From positions 1-33,955 of the forward strand of contig CALWUW010000024.1 in NCBI GenBank assembly GCA_944384815.1: a stretch of DNA of 33,955 bases, read 5' to 3'. Both the position numbers and the translations under genes were made by a program. Shown piece after piece: positions 1 through 6,428 of the stretch. The DNA comes from an uncultured Clostridia bacterium (lineage in GTDB: Bacteria; Bacillota; Clostridia; Oscillospirales; Acutalibacteraceae). Position 1 is the stretch's first letter, and the number at the start of each line of letters is the position of its first letter. A model generated the notes under the pieces. The model was not told where the DNA came from. It saw nothing but the letters and a program-made list of their open reading frames with translations, and did no database searches.

Positions 1-2
1 AT

Positions 3-79
3 GGCCCGGTAGTTCAGTTGGTTAGAACGCTAGCCTGTCACGCTAGAGGTCGACGGTTCGAGCCCGTTCCGGGTCGCCA
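3..79 (+). tRNA. tRNA-Asp (GTC)
   Basis: A full cloverleaf can be drawn. The 7-bp acceptor stem pairs 3-9 with 69-75, with one G-T pair. The anticodon GTC lies at 37-39, the T-loop reads GGTTCGAGCC, the discriminator is G76, and CCA is encoded at 77-79. It is followed after three bases by a second tRNA, so the pair is probably one transcript and may be the tail of a longer tRNA cluster to the left. Confidence 0.97.
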
Positions 80-82
80 TTT

Positions 83-158
83 GCTGCTATGGCTCAGTAG
101 GTAGAGCACATCCTTGGTAAGGATGAGGTCACCAGTTCGAATCTGGTTAGCAGCTCCA
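83..158 (+). tRNA. tRNA-Thr (GGT)
   Basis: The acceptor stem GCTGCTA (83-89) pairs perfectly with TAGCAGC (148-154). The anticodon GGT is at 116-118, the T-arm contains GTTCGAATC, and CCA is encoded at 156-158. It lies just after tRNA-Asp and just before an intrinsic terminator, consistent with being the last gene of a tRNA transcript. Confidence 0.97.
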
Positions 159-159
159 G

Positions 160-190
160 AAAAGCCACACGAATGTGTGGCTTTTTCTCT
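160..190 (+). terminator. Intrinsic terminator of the tRNA transcript
   Basis: An 11-bp perfect stem (160-170 with 175-185) with a GAAT loop is followed by a T-rich run. It starts two bases after the CCA end of tRNA-Thr. Confidence 0.9.
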
Positions 191-275
191 TTTTCCTGGG
201 AATTTCCGGCCGTGGATAAAACAATTGAAGAAAATCGCGAAACCTGCAGCGAGCATTTTGAAAAGATGATTTGCC

Positions 276-857
276 ATGAAACTAAAAACCGGATCCTTTG
301 TGGCTCTTATCATAGGAGTGTTGTTGTTTGGAATTGGATTGTTTCCCATTCTCCTTTATTGCAGACAATATACGCCTCAAGCCGGAGCTACAGCTATAAT
401 CGGAGGCGCGGACCAACCGACCTTTTCCTTTATGATGTCTCAGTTGCTTCATAGCTGGCCGTTTTGTCTTATGCTTTTTGGCCTTTCTCTGGGAATTTCC
501 GCTTTATTTTGTTTGCTGTTTTCCAAGACGGCTGCGAAAAATTGCAGCATAAAAACTTCTGCTGTAGCGTTGGGGTTGTCTGCGGTAAGTGCCTTGGGGA
601 TGGTGAGTGTGATCCTTTGGTACTCCATTGCGGCATTCCATGAAATGTCCCAACATCCTGTTGCGTATCCCTTCAGCATACTTGTGGGATCTTTGTGTGG
701 CCTGGGATGTTTTGCATTGTTGATTTTGTATGGAAAAGCCAGAAAACGTTTTTGGTCGCTGAAAGGAATGTGGATAGACACTTTGACCGCTGTTTTGTAT
801 TTTCCGGCTTTTTTCTTTACCTTTTTATGTTTGCTGGATGGAACCATCAAAGGGTGA
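276..857 (+). CDS. Unassigned five-helix membrane protein with an IIGGADQPT motif
   Basis: The function is unknown. The 193-residue product is very hydrophobic, with likely membrane segments near residues 8-29, 60-82, 95-118, 130-152 and 165-188. Between helices 1 and 2, at residues 41-49, it carries IIGGADQPT. This closely resembles the IIGGADGPT signature of the beta subunit of sodium-pumping decarboxylases (OadB/GcdB family), but with Gln in place of Gly. The rest of the protein is far too short and otherwise unlike that subunit. From memory, short clostridial membrane proteins with this same motif exist and are sometimes mis-annotated as decarboxylase subunits. The ATG at 276 has only a weak upstream purine run (GAAAAGATG) and I see no clear promoter, so expression may be low or conditional. 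The gene stands alone between the tRNAs and rpsU. Confidence 0.7.
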   Translation: MKLKTGSFVALIIGVLLFGIGLFPILLYCRQYTPQAGATAIIGGADQPTFSFMMSQLLHSWPFCLMLFGLSLGISALFCLLFSKTAAKNCSIKTSAVALGLSAVSALGMVSVILWYSIAAFHEMSQHPVAYPFSILVGSLCGLGCFALLILYGKARKRFWSLKGMWIDTLTAVLYFPAFFFTFLCLLDGTIKG

Positions 858-1113
858 TCAAAAGGTTTCGATTCCACCGAAAGCAGGAGGCTTATTTAGA
901 GAAGCCGGACAGCCGGACAGCCGTACAGATAGTCGGGCAGCTAAAGGATCGGACAAGAAAGCGAGGCAAATTTGAGACTCTATTTTTTATCCGATCGTCC
1001 CGCAGAATAGCCGTATAGCGGAAAAAGAGCCGCCGCAGCTTGCTGAAATTTAAGAAGAGTATGCCATGAATTTGGCAGAAAGCAAATAAATCATTCTTTA
1101 TCTTCTTTTTCTC
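858..1113. other. Gene-free stretch before the rpsU promoter, with a short tandem repeat
   Basis: I see no convincing gene in the interval between the membrane protein and rpsU. It contains three 8-base units of AGCCGGAC type in tandem (903-926; the third has G to T at position 6), then a degenerate continuation. No terminator with a T-run is evident after the membrane protein gene. Confidence 0.5.
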
Positions 1114-1142
1114 TTGACAGAAAGCTGGAGAAACGGTATAAT
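1114..1142 (+). promoter_or_regulatory. Consensus sigma-A promoter for rpsU
   Basis: A perfect -35 TTGACA (1114-1119), a 17-base spacer and a perfect -10 TATAAT (1137-1142). It lies about 60 bases before the rpsU start codon. This is one of two fully consensus promoters in the window and fits a highly expressed ribosomal gene. Confidence 0.9.
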
Positions 1143-1201
1143 ACATCTCATGTAATGTGTTTACAGTAACCCCTGCCAATTGGCGGATGGGAGGGAAATA
1201 A

Positions 1202-1378
1202 ATGGCTGAAATCAGAATTAAGGATAATGAATCCCTGGAAAGTGCACTGAGAAGATTTAAGAAGCAGTGTGCCAGAGCGGGAGTCATTGCTGAAGTTCGT
1301 AAAAGAGAAGCTTATGAGAAGCCTTCTGTCAGACGCAAGAAGAAGTCTGAGGCAGCCCGTAAGCGCAAATTCAGATGA
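1202..1378 (+). CDS. rpsU: 30S ribosomal protein S21
   Basis: Encodes a 58-residue basic protein beginning [10 protein letters not shown] and ending in an Arg/Lys-rich tail ([15 protein letters not shown]), the usual form of bS21. This protein sits near the anti-Shine-Dalgarno end of 16S rRNA on the small subunit and supports initiation. Length and sequence match the Firmicutes family. The start is fixed by GGGAGGGAAATAA immediately upstream of ATG 1202. It has its own consensus promoter and a strong terminator just after the stop, so it appears to be transcribed as a single gene. Confidence 0.97.
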   Translation: MAEIRIKDNESLESALRRFKKQCARAGVIAEVRKREAYEKPSVRRKKKSEAARKRKFR

Positions 1379-1397
1379 GATTCCAGAGTTGGACTTT

Positions 1398-1424
1398 AAA
1401 AGCGGGCTGCTGCCCGCTTTTTTA
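1398..1424 (+). terminator. Intrinsic terminator after rpsU
   Basis: A 10-bp stem AAAAGCGGGC (1398-1407) / GCCCGCTTTT (1412-1421) with loop TGCT and a run of six T. It lies 20 bases after the rpsU stop. Confidence 0.92.
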
Positions 1425-1446
1425 GTTGAGAAAGGGCGTGAAGCCG

Positions 1447-1980
1447 GTGTCGATTCTTTTGCCCCATGGGGCGGCGGAGCAGATCATGGATATTTCCCCG
1501 GAGCAGCTTCGGGGCATGGGGATCAAGGCGCTGATCCTGGATGCGGACAATACCCTTTCGAGCCACGCTTCCCAGATCCCTTTTGAAGGCGCTGTGGAGT
1601 GGGTAAACGCTATGCGGAAGGAAGGCTTCTCCGCGGTGATCGTATCCAATAATTTTCGGAGAAGAGTAGAGCCGTTTGCGGCCCAGTTTGGTCTGCCGTT
1701 TATCTCCATGGCCATGAAGCCTTTTCCTTTCGGCTACCTTCGCGCTGTTCGGGAAATGGGTGTTTCTCCCAAGGAGACCGCGGCCATCGGAGATCAGGTC
1801 TTTACAGATATTCTGGGAGCTAAATTATCGGGAGTTTACTCGATTCTGGTTACGCCCCAGGGAGAAGAAAGCGTGCTTCGGTTTGGCTGGCGCCGCCGTT
1901 TGGAACAGCCAGTGCGGCGGAAAGTCCGGGAAAAAGGTATCGATCAGCATTGGAGAAAGAGAGGCGGACGCCATGGATAA
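1447..1980 (+). CDS. yqeG: YqeG-family HAD IIIA phosphatase
   Basis: A member of the haloacid dehalogenase superfamily. The nucleophile motif ILDADNTL (DxD) is near residue 30, VSNN forms motif II, K/P-rich MKPFPF carries the motif III lysine, and [12 protein letters not shown] is motif IV. The spacing matches bacterial YqeG-type proteins, which are predicted phosphatases of uncertain substrate. Length (about 177 residues) is normal. The start is uncertain: I favour GTG 1447, ten bases after AAAGGG (1431-1436). GTG 1438 is too close to that site, and TTG 1426 adjoins the rpsU terminator. The stop overlaps the aroQ start by eight bases, so the two genes are probably translationally coupled. 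The C-terminal tail shares a 17-base identical stretch with aroQ. Confidence 0.85.
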   Translation: MSILLPHGAAEQIMDISPEQLRGMGIKALILDADNTLSSHASQIPFEGAVEWVNAMRKEGFSAVIVSNNFRRRVEPFAAQFGLPFISMAMKPFPFGYLRAVREMGVSPKETAAIGDQVFTDILGAKLSGVYSILVTPQGEESVLRFGWRRRLEQPVRRKVREKGIDQHWRKRGGRHG

Positions 1981-2431
1981 GGTGAAGGTGCTTTTTTTGC
2001 TGGGGCCCAACCTGAATTTGGTAGGGGTCCGGGAAAAAGGTATATACGGGCAAGAATCAGCGGAGGACATTGCCGGCCAGGTGCGGGCATATGCGAATTC
2101 TCTGGGATGGGAGTGCCAGGTGTACCAAAGCAACCACGAAGGGGATCTCATCGATCAGATCCACGAAGCGCGGAACCGGTATGATGGTATCGTGCTGAAT
2201 GCCGGAGCTCTGACCCATTACAGCTACGCTCTGCGGGATGCCATTGCCGGCGTGCCGGTTCCTGTGGTGGAAACCCATATGAGCAATATCCATGCCCGGG
2301 AAGAGTTTCGCCACACTTCCGTGATCGCCTCTGTGTGCATCGGGCAGATCTCCGGATTTGGAAAGGTGAGCTATTTCCTTGGTTTGGAAGCTCTTCGGCA
2401 TCACTTGGAACAGAATGTCCAGCCCACATGA
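1973..2431 (+). CDS. aroQ: Type II 3-dehydroquinate dehydratase
   Basis: Catalyses dehydration of 3-dehydroquinate to 3-dehydroshikimate in the shikimate pathway; type II enzymes form cytoplasmic dodecamers. The 152-residue protein has all the family marks. [16 protein letters not shown] contains the flexible-loop Arg20 and catalytic Tyr25. [15 protein letters not shown] is at residues 76-90. [14 protein letters not shown] contains catalytic His102 and substrate-binding Arg113. The usual REP of the loop is REK here, a mild variation. ATG 1973 overlaps the end of yqeG by eight bases, with a purine-rich GAGAAAGAGAGG just upstream. No other aromatic amino-acid gene is nearby. Confidence 0.95.
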   Translation: MDKVKVLFLLGPNLNLVGVREKGIYGQESAEDIAGQVRAYANSLGWECQVYQSNHEGDLIDQIHEARNRYDGIVLNAGALTHYSYALRDAIAGVPVPVVETHMSNIHAREEFRHTSVIASVCIGQISGFGKVSYFLGLEALRHHLEQNVQPT

Positions 2432-2480
2432 AAAGCGGGCAGTGTTGTTCCTGGGCATAAATTTTTCAGCTTTAAAAAAT

Positions 2481-2512
2481 TTGTCTTGAAAAAAGGGACA
2501 GAATATTATAAA
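2481..2512 (+). promoter_or_regulatory. Probable promoter for efp
   Basis: TTGTCT (2481-2486), a 17-base spacer and TATTAT (2504-2509). An alternative reading is TTGAAA (2486-2491) with a TATAAA-like -10 at 2507-2512. Either would start transcription roughly 30-40 bases before efp. Confidence 0.55.
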
Positions 2513-2549
2513 CTTAATAGCAGGAAATACGTATATTGGAGGATTTCAG

Positions 2550-3107
2550 ATGATTACTGCAGGCGATTTCAGAAATGGCGTTACCTTTGAGATGGACGGC
2601 AACGTGGTTTCCATCATCGAGTTTCAGCACGTAAAGCCGGGAAAGGGCGCTGCCTTTGTCCGTACGAAGATCCGGAATGTGATCACCGGTGCTGTAACCG
2701 AAAAGACCTTTAACCCTAATGATAAATATCCCACGGCGTTTGTAGAGAAAAGAGATATGCAGTATCTCTACAGCGACGGAGAGCTGTATTATTTCATGGA
2801 TTCCGAAACCTTTGAGCAGATTCCGATCAATGCCAGCGTGTTGGGAGATAATTTCAAGTTTGTGAAAGAAAACATGGACTGCAAGGTTCTTTCCTACAAA
2901 GGCAATGTGTTCGGCGTAGAGCCCCCCAACTTTGTAGAGCTTCAGGTAACGGAGACGGATCCCGGCTTTAAGGGCGATACGGCTACCAATGCCACCAAAC
3001 CGGCGACTTTGGAAACCGGCGCGCAGATCAAAGTGCCGCTGTTCATCAACGAAGGCGAAATGATCCGCATCGATACCCGTACCGGCGAGTACATGGAGCG
3101 TGCATAA
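2550..3107 (+). CDS. efp: Elongation factor P
   Basis: EF-P enters the ribosomal E site and relieves stalling at polyproline stretches. The 185-residue product has the normal length and three-domain plan. An N-terminal KOW-like domain holds the exposed loop [10 protein letters not shown] with the lysine that many bacteria modify. Two OB-like domains follow, with the signatures MDSETFEQ and [19 protein letters not shown] at the C-terminus. TTGGAGGATTTCAG precedes ATG 2550. The gene has its own promoter and precedes the CD1247-type gene, an order I recall from other Clostridia. No EF-P modification gene is visible in the window. Confidence 0.97.
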   Translation: MITAGDFRNGVTFEMDGNVVSIIEFQHVKPGKGAAFVRTKIRNVITGAVTEKTFNPNDKYPTAFVEKRDMQYLYSDGELYYFMDSETFEQIPINASVLGDNFKFVKENMDCKVLSYKGNVFGVEPPNFVELQVTETDPGFKGDTATNATKPATLETGAQIKVPLFINEGEMIRIDTRTGEYMERA

Positions 3108-3172
3108 GCGTTCTGACGTTTCTGATGGTTTTATGGTTTTAATGTTTTGATTGTGTAAGGGAGGTAAGAAAA

Positions 3173-3607
3173 ATGACCAATTCCGAGAAAATTGCGTACA
3201 TTCGTGGTCTGGCGGAAGGTTTGGAGCTGGACGCTTCCAAGAAAGAGGTAAAGGTTCTGAATGCCATTATCGACGCTTTGGAGGATATGGCTTTGTCCAT
3301 TTCCGATACAGAGGAGAACGTTAAAGATATGGCAGCGCAGTTGGACGAAGTAGACGCGGATCTGGGCGCTTTGGAAGAAGACTTCTATCTGGATGAAGAC
3401 GAAGAGGATGAAGACGACGACTTCCATGATGAGTGCTACTATGAAGTGACTTGCCCCAATTGCAATGAGACCATTTGCCTTTCCGAAGATATGATTTACG
3501 ATGGGCAGATTGATTGTCCCAATTGCGGAGAGCTTCTGGAATTTGATCTGGATGAGTGTGAGGAAGGTTGCTGCGATTGTGGTTGCGGCTGTGAGCACGA
3601 GCACTGA
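3173..3607 (+). CDS. CD1247-type N-terminal domain protein with Cys-pair tail
   Basis: An acidic 144-residue protein of unknown function. The N-terminal part (about 1-75: EKIAYIRGLAEGL, KEVKVLNAIIDALEDMALSI) is predicted helical and resembles the clostridial CD1247 N-terminal domain. Then comes an Asp/Glu run (about 72-87). A probable zinc-binding domain follows with CPNC (about 96-99) and CPNC (about 115-118), and the tail ends in a Cys/Glu/His cluster (CCDCGCGCEHEH). The histidine- and cysteine-rich end could also bind metal. AAGGGAGGTAAGAAAA lies directly upstream of ATG 3173. It follows efp by 65 bases without a terminator, so co-transcription with efp is likely. The function is inferred from neither partner. 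Confidence 0.75.
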   Translation: MTNSEKIAYIRGLAEGLELDASKKEVKVLNAIIDALEDMALSISDTEENVKDMAAQLDEVDADLGALEEDFYLDEDEEDEDDDFHDECYYEVTCPNCNETICLSEDMIYDGQIDCPNCGELLEFDLDECEEGCCDCGCGCEHEH

Positions 3608-3629
3608 TTTTTCTCCAGTAAAAATAAGA

Positions 3630-3666
3630 AAGGCCGTCCTGTGGATTTCTGCAGGGCGGTTTTCTG
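3630..3666 (+). terminator. Intrinsic terminator after the efp/CD1247-type unit
   Basis: Stem CCGTCCTG / CAGGGCGG (one G-T pair) around the loop TGGATTTCTG, followed by TTTTCTGCATTTT. It lies 25-60 bases after the stop codon. Confidence 0.75.
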
Positions 3667-3801
3667 CATTTTACAAGTCCTTAAGCCGTGGAAAATGACG
3701 ATCCACAGATTTATTCTTCTAAGTAGAAAATAGAGAGCGAGCAAAGCTTTATGATTTGTGGGAGGCAGGAGAGAATTCTGCCAATGAGAATATAGAGAAG
3801 A

Positions 3802-4515
3802 TCAATGAATTTGCATCAATTGAGAAATGGTGCAAAATTGGTAGCCTTTTTGAGAAAGAAGGGGCAGAAGCTCTTCCAGGGCGGAAACTGTATTCAGAGC
3901 TCCATTTTGAAACAGAAGAATAGAATAGGGGTGTATGGAGCCTATAATGTTTTCAGCAATTTTTTTGGGAGGGACATTTTTCCAATCCTGACTGTCGATA
4001 TCCCAAAGGACGCAATACATGCCTGCAGCCCGGCACAATCGCAGGGTTTCCTGGTCGATGATCCCATAGGGAGGGCGAAACCATAAAACCTCTTGCCCGG
4101 TGGTATCCCGAATACTTTTTTTGGCGGAAAGCAGCTGCTGTGCTTTTTGATCCAGATCAAAGGAGGGGAAAGGGCGGTGCAGATCGGAATGACTGCCGAT
4201 CTCGTGCCCTCTTTCCAGGATCTCCTTTACCCGTTCCGGATAGCGGCGGGCCCAGTAGGCCGAAATAAAAAAAGTAGCTTTGGCGGAATACAGATCCAAC
4301 GTATCCAAAATGGAGGATGTGCAGGCGTCATTCCAGCTGCAATCGAAGGTCAGCGCTGCAGGCAATGCGTAAGAGGTGTTTTGGGAAATAGCCGGAAATA
4401 AGAGATCATTGTTTTGCGAAAATGACGGATTGAAAATTTTAGCCCATTGCAGCAGGCAAAAAAGGGAAACCAAAGGAAGAATGATTAGCTTTTGCATAGA
4501 ACGTATAGATCGCAT
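3802..4515 (-). CDS. PdaB-like polysaccharide deacetylase (NodB fold), membrane anchored
   Basis: A carbohydrate esterase family 4 enzyme. The likely substrate is an N-acetyl sugar of peptidoglycan or spore cortex. Motif 1 is LTFDCSWND (about residues 55-63) rather than the usual TFDDG; this is the PdaB-type variant (ISWGD) of sporulation deacetylases. Motif 2 is GHEIGSHSDLH (metal-binding His109 and His113), motif 3 is WFRPPYG (about 146-151), and ILLFQNG near the end stands for motif 5. An N-terminal hydrophobic segment (LIILPLVSLFCLL) should anchor it outside the membrane. The open frame extends to GTG 4653, but that lies upstream of a sigma-E-like promoter, so I chose ATG 4515 (ATG 4497 is also possible; neither has a good ribosome binding site). 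It is divergent from the unknown gene at 4640. Confidence 0.85.
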   Translation of the reverse strand: MRSIRSMQKLIILPLVSLFCLLQWAKIFNPSFSQNNDLLFPAISQNTSYALPAALTFDCSWNDACTSSILDTLDLYSAKATFFISAYWARRYPERVKEILERGHEIGSHSDLHRPFPSFDLDQKAQQLLSAKKSIRDTTGQEVLWFRPPYGIIDQETLRLCRAAGMYCVLWDIDSQDWKNVPPKKIAENIIGSIHPYSILLFQNGALNTVSALEELLPLLSQKGYQFCTISQLMQIH

Positions 4516-4553
4516 AAAATATATAGAATGCGTAGAGAGGGACAAATGTTTCG

Positions 4554-4581
4554 ACCACCTTTCCCAAGGACGGAAAGTGGT
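4554..4581. repeat. Inverted repeat in the divergent pdaB-like / 4640 intergenic region
   Basis: ACCACCTTTCC (4554-4564) faces GGAAAGTGGT (4572-4581), pairing over ten bases with one bulged C. No T-run follows on either strand. In the pdaB-like direction it would lie in the 5' leader, so it could be an mRNA hairpin or an operator. Confidence 0.5.
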
Positions 4582-4584
4582 ACT

Positions 4585-4613
4585 ATTGTATGCTTGAAAC
4601 ACTGGAAAGATGA
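4585..4613 (-). promoter_or_regulatory. Sigma-E-like promoter for the pdaB-like gene
   Basis: Read on the minus strand: TCATCTT (4613-4607), a 14-base spacer, then CATACAAT (4592-4585). The -10 is an exact match to the mother-cell sigma-E consensus of Bacillus (CATACA.T), and the -35 differs from the consensus at one position. It would place the start about 60 bases upstream of ATG 4515. This is pattern matching only. Confidence 0.45.
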
Positions 4614-4639
4614 TGGATAGGAAAAAAGGAGAATGAAAG

Positions 4640-4873
4640 ATGGCCAGAATCACGGCAATATATCCGGTGAAGCGCCTGATCCGCGTTGTCCGCAGAACAA
4701 CGGCGGAGGTTTGTTGGGATACCCGTTATTTTTCTATTACAGCCTATGATGCCGGGGCGGAGATCGGTATAAAACGGCATGAAGAGGATCTTCAGCTGGA
4801 TTTTCAGCAGGCTCGAATTCTTCGGGAGTATCTGGATCAATTTTTACAGCAGGAGGAAGGAGAATTGACATAG
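4640..4873 (+). CDS. Small conserved-looking protein of unknown function
   Basis: I do not recognise this 77-residue protein. It starts with a basic stretch (MARITAIYPVKRLIRVVRRTTAE). The centre looks like beta strands (RYFSITAYDAGAEIGIKR), and the acidic C-terminal part is helical (LDFQQARILREYLDQFLQQEEGE). There are no membrane segments, cysteine pairs or signal peptide. The start is well supported: AAGGAG at 4627-4632 sits at proper spacing from ATG 4640, and codon use resembles that of its neighbours. It is divergent from the PdaB-like gene and about 120 bases ahead of another unknown gene, inside a patch containing spore genes, so a sporulation role is possible but unproven. Confidence 0.65.
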   Translation: MARITAIYPVKRLIRVVRRTTAEVCWDTRYFSITAYDAGAEIGIKRHEEDLQLDFQQARILREYLDQFLQQEEGELT

Positions 4874-4936
4874 CAGCGCTTTTTCTGTTACCGAAATGAG
4901 TTTGAATTTTTCTTTAAAGAAAAGAATGAAATCTTA

Positions 4937-4967
4937 TACATAAATTTCCCTTTTTCTTTCCATACTA
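4937..4967 (+). promoter_or_regulatory. Sigma-G-like promoter before the 4993 gene
   Basis: TACATA (4937-4942), an 18-base spacer, then CATACTA (4961-4967). The -10 fits the forespore sigma-G pattern CAT-n-n-TA exactly; the -35 matches G-n-ATA except for the first base. The predicted start lies just ahead of the ribosome binding site AAAGGGGG (4978-4985). Confidence 0.35.
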
Positions 4968-4992
4968 CTCCTAACGTAAAGGGGGAAATGGA

Positions 4993-5562
4993 ATGCAGAC
5001 AATTGCGGTTTGTGGAAAAGGAGGATATGGAGATTCTACCGTAGGGATCTTATATTCTGCTTTGCGGCGATATGGGAAAGTTCTTTTTGTAGATTCGGCG
5101 CGCATTGTATCACCGGAAAGCGCGCCGGATTTTTTTCTTTGGGAGGGGGAATCGGTTCCCCATTTGCAGGAGGGCAAAGGAGTGCTTTTACTTCGGGCAG
5201 GAGCGGATTTTTCCAACGCCCGGAAATTACCTTCCGGATTTCAGTGCGTATTGAGCTCTCGAAATCCGGAAGACGCGCATAGATTGGGAAAATTGGGAAT
5301 TCCTGCCGTAGCCTGTGGAATCAGCGGAAGGGATACGTTGAGCATTGCCAGTTTGGACTATGGGAATGCGGTTCTCAGTTTGCAGAGAAGTGTGTTTACA
5401 TTGGACGGAACGCTTCTGGAACCCCATGATTTCCAGGTTTACGTGCAGAAAAAGGTAGGACCTTCGCAGATTTTGCCCATTGCTATGGTGCTTTTGCTTT
5501 TAGGAATGGATTCCGGAAACGGTTTTTTTCTTGGGAATGAAGAAACTTACAAAAATTTCTAA
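4993..5562 (+). CDS. Unknown protein with a degenerate GKGG-type P-loop
   Basis: A 189-residue protein I can only describe. It opens like a MinD/NifH-type nucleotide-binding protein: strand IAVC, then GKGGYGDST (8-16), then a helix and a VLFVDSARIVSPE strand (30-42). The lysine normally found before S/T in the P-loop is Asp, so ordinary ATP hydrolysis is doubtful. The second half (CVLSSRNPEDAHRLGKLGIPAVACGISGRDTLSIASLDYGNAVLSLQR..LDG..LEPHDF, in pieces) looks like a conserved clostridial domain of unknown function. Residues 158-172 are hydrophobic (ILPIAMVLLLLGM) and could touch the membrane. ATG 4993 follows AAAGGGGG at proper distance. It precedes a spore protein gene and has a sigma-G-like promoter, so a forespore role is a reasonable guess. 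Confidence 0.65.
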   Translation: MQTIAVCGKGGYGDSTVGILYSALRRYGKVLFVDSARIVSPESAPDFFLWEGESVPHLQEGKGVLLLRAGADFSNARKLPSGFQCVLSSRNPEDAHRLGKLGIPAVACGISGRDTLSIASLDYGNAVLSLQRSVFTLDGTLLEPHDFQVYVQKKVGPSQILPIAMVLLLLGMDSGNGFFLGNEETYKNF

Positions 5563-5591
5563 TCATAATTTTAAAGGCAGCGCACAAACTA
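5563..5591 (+). promoter_or_regulatory. Sigma-G-like promoter before the spore protein gene
   Basis: TCATA (5563-5567), a 17-base spacer and CAAACTA (5585-5591) resemble forespore sigma-G elements (G-n-ATA and CA-n-n-n-TA), each with one or two deviations. The position, about 50 bases before ATG 5648, is suitable. SASP genes are classic sigma-G targets. Confidence 0.4.
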
Positions 5592-5647
5592 GGAAAGCAA
5601 ACGCAAATTCAATTCATTTCAAATTAAAGTAAGGAGAGTTACAAAGT

Positions 5648-5839
5648 ATGTCTAAGAATAAGAATGTTGTTCCTGAAGCTCGTGCGGCCCTGGATAAGTT
5701 TAAGATGGAAGCTGCTTCCGAAGTAGGCGTGAACCTGAAGCAGGGTTATAACGGTGATCTGACTTCCAAAGAGGCCGGCAGCGTAGGCGGCCAGATGGTT
5801 AAGAACATGATCAAGAGCTATGAGCAGAACATGAAATAA
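5648..5839 (+). CDS. Alpha/beta-type small acid-soluble spore protein
   Basis: SASPs coat forespore DNA, protect it from UV and chemicals, and are degraded by the Gpr protease during germination. The 63-residue protein has the family signatures. EARAALDKFKMEAASEVGV contains the Gpr-cleavage-like segment (FKMEAASEVGV, about 19-29), and the second conserved block is NGDLTSKEAGSVGGQMVKNMI (about 37-57). Its length is typical. AAGGAGAG lies upstream of ATG 5648 at good spacing, and a strong terminator follows. This is the firmest evidence that the organism forms spores. Confidence 0.95.
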   Translation: MSKNKNVVPEARAALDKFKMEAASEVGVNLKQGYNGDLTSKEAGSVGGQMVKNMIKSYEQNMK

Positions 5840-5867
5840 ATTTCCTGAAATTTAAAATGACAGGATA

Positions 5868-5910
5868 CAAAAACCGCGAAAGAAAAATTCTTTCGCGGTT
5901 TTTGGTTTTT
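5868..5910. terminator. Bidirectional intrinsic terminator between the SASP gene and bofC-like gene
   Basis: A long stem AAAAACCGCGAAAGA / TCTTTCGCGGTTTTT around AAAATT, with A-runs and T-runs on both sides. It can end both the plus-strand SASP transcript and the minus-strand BofC-C gene that converges on it. Confidence 0.92.
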
Positions 5911-5914
5911 ACGT

Positions 5915-6313
5915 TTAGCTTTCATAGTCTTCTATGATTTGGCGCAGGGCTTCATAGGAATCAGCGTAGATGCCTTTTTCCAGAAAGGATTGATCCACTT
6001 TCGGCAGGGTGCTTACGTTCACATCAAGAATTTCCATAGGTTCCGTTTCTCCTTCCCGGAAAATTCCAATGTTCCCTTTGTAGGTCTGCACAAAGTATCT
6101 TTCTTCCGTTGAAATATCTTTGGGAGAAGAAGAGGCGGAGATCTCTGAGGTTTCTTGACTTGACTGTTGGTTTGCGGTAGAATTAAATGGCATATTCGAC
6201 GACGGCAAAAGAGAAGGCTGTTCTGCATTTCCGCGGAAGAAAAGCGGGATGCAAAGGACCAAAACCAGCAAAACGGCCGCCGCGCCCAGCAGAAGATAGC
6301 TTTTTTTCAACAT
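5915..6313 (-). CDS. BofC C-terminal-domain protein, membrane or exported
   Basis: A 132-residue protein with an N-terminal signal or anchor segment (about 7-26, LLLGAAAVLLVLVLCIPLFF) and a Ser/Gln/Thr-rich linker (about 30-68). The C-terminal domain (about 70-132: YFVQTYKGNIGIFREGETEPMEI, LPKVDQSFLEKGI, EALRQIIEDYES, in pieces) matches the BofC C-terminal domain. In Bacillus, BofC is secreted by the forespore into the intermembrane space and restrains the SpoIVB protease, delaying sigma-K activation. This protein lacks the separate BofC N-terminal domain, a form that appears usual in clostridia, so its exact role may differ. GAGGTG (6323-6318) sits five bases from the start. It is divergent from the penicillin-binding protein gene. 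Confidence 0.82.
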   Translation of the reverse strand: MLKKSYLLLGAAAVLLVLVLCIPLFFRGNAEQPSLLPSSNMPFNSTANQQSSQETSEISASSSPKDISTEERYFVQTYKGNIGIFREGETEPMEILDVNVSTLPKVDQSFLEKGIYADSYEALRQIIEDYES

Positions 6314-6428
6314 AGATCACCTCAGGCATAGTTTTTGGAAATTATGGAAAATTATGCATGAGGCATCGAAAAACGAAAAAGCATGGCGGGCAGGCGTAAT
6401 AGGATTGCGGGAAAAGGAGGACTGTCTG

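Noticed and set aside
695-1018. A 107-residue frame overlapping the membrane protein and the tandem repeat
   Set aside because: It overlaps a better gene, has no start site and no recognisable protein features.
4516-4653. Upstream extension of the PdaB-like gene to GTG 4653
   Set aside because: It overlaps the divergent gene at 4640 and lies upstream of the sigma-E-like promoter; the extra residues do not look like a signal peptide.
6329-6357. A forespore-type promoter (GCATA, 17 bases, AAAACTA on the minus strand) upstream of the BofC-C gene
   Set aside because: The predicted RNA start would fall inside the ribosome binding site GAGGTG (6323-6318), leaving almost no leader, and the -10 lacks the usual first C.
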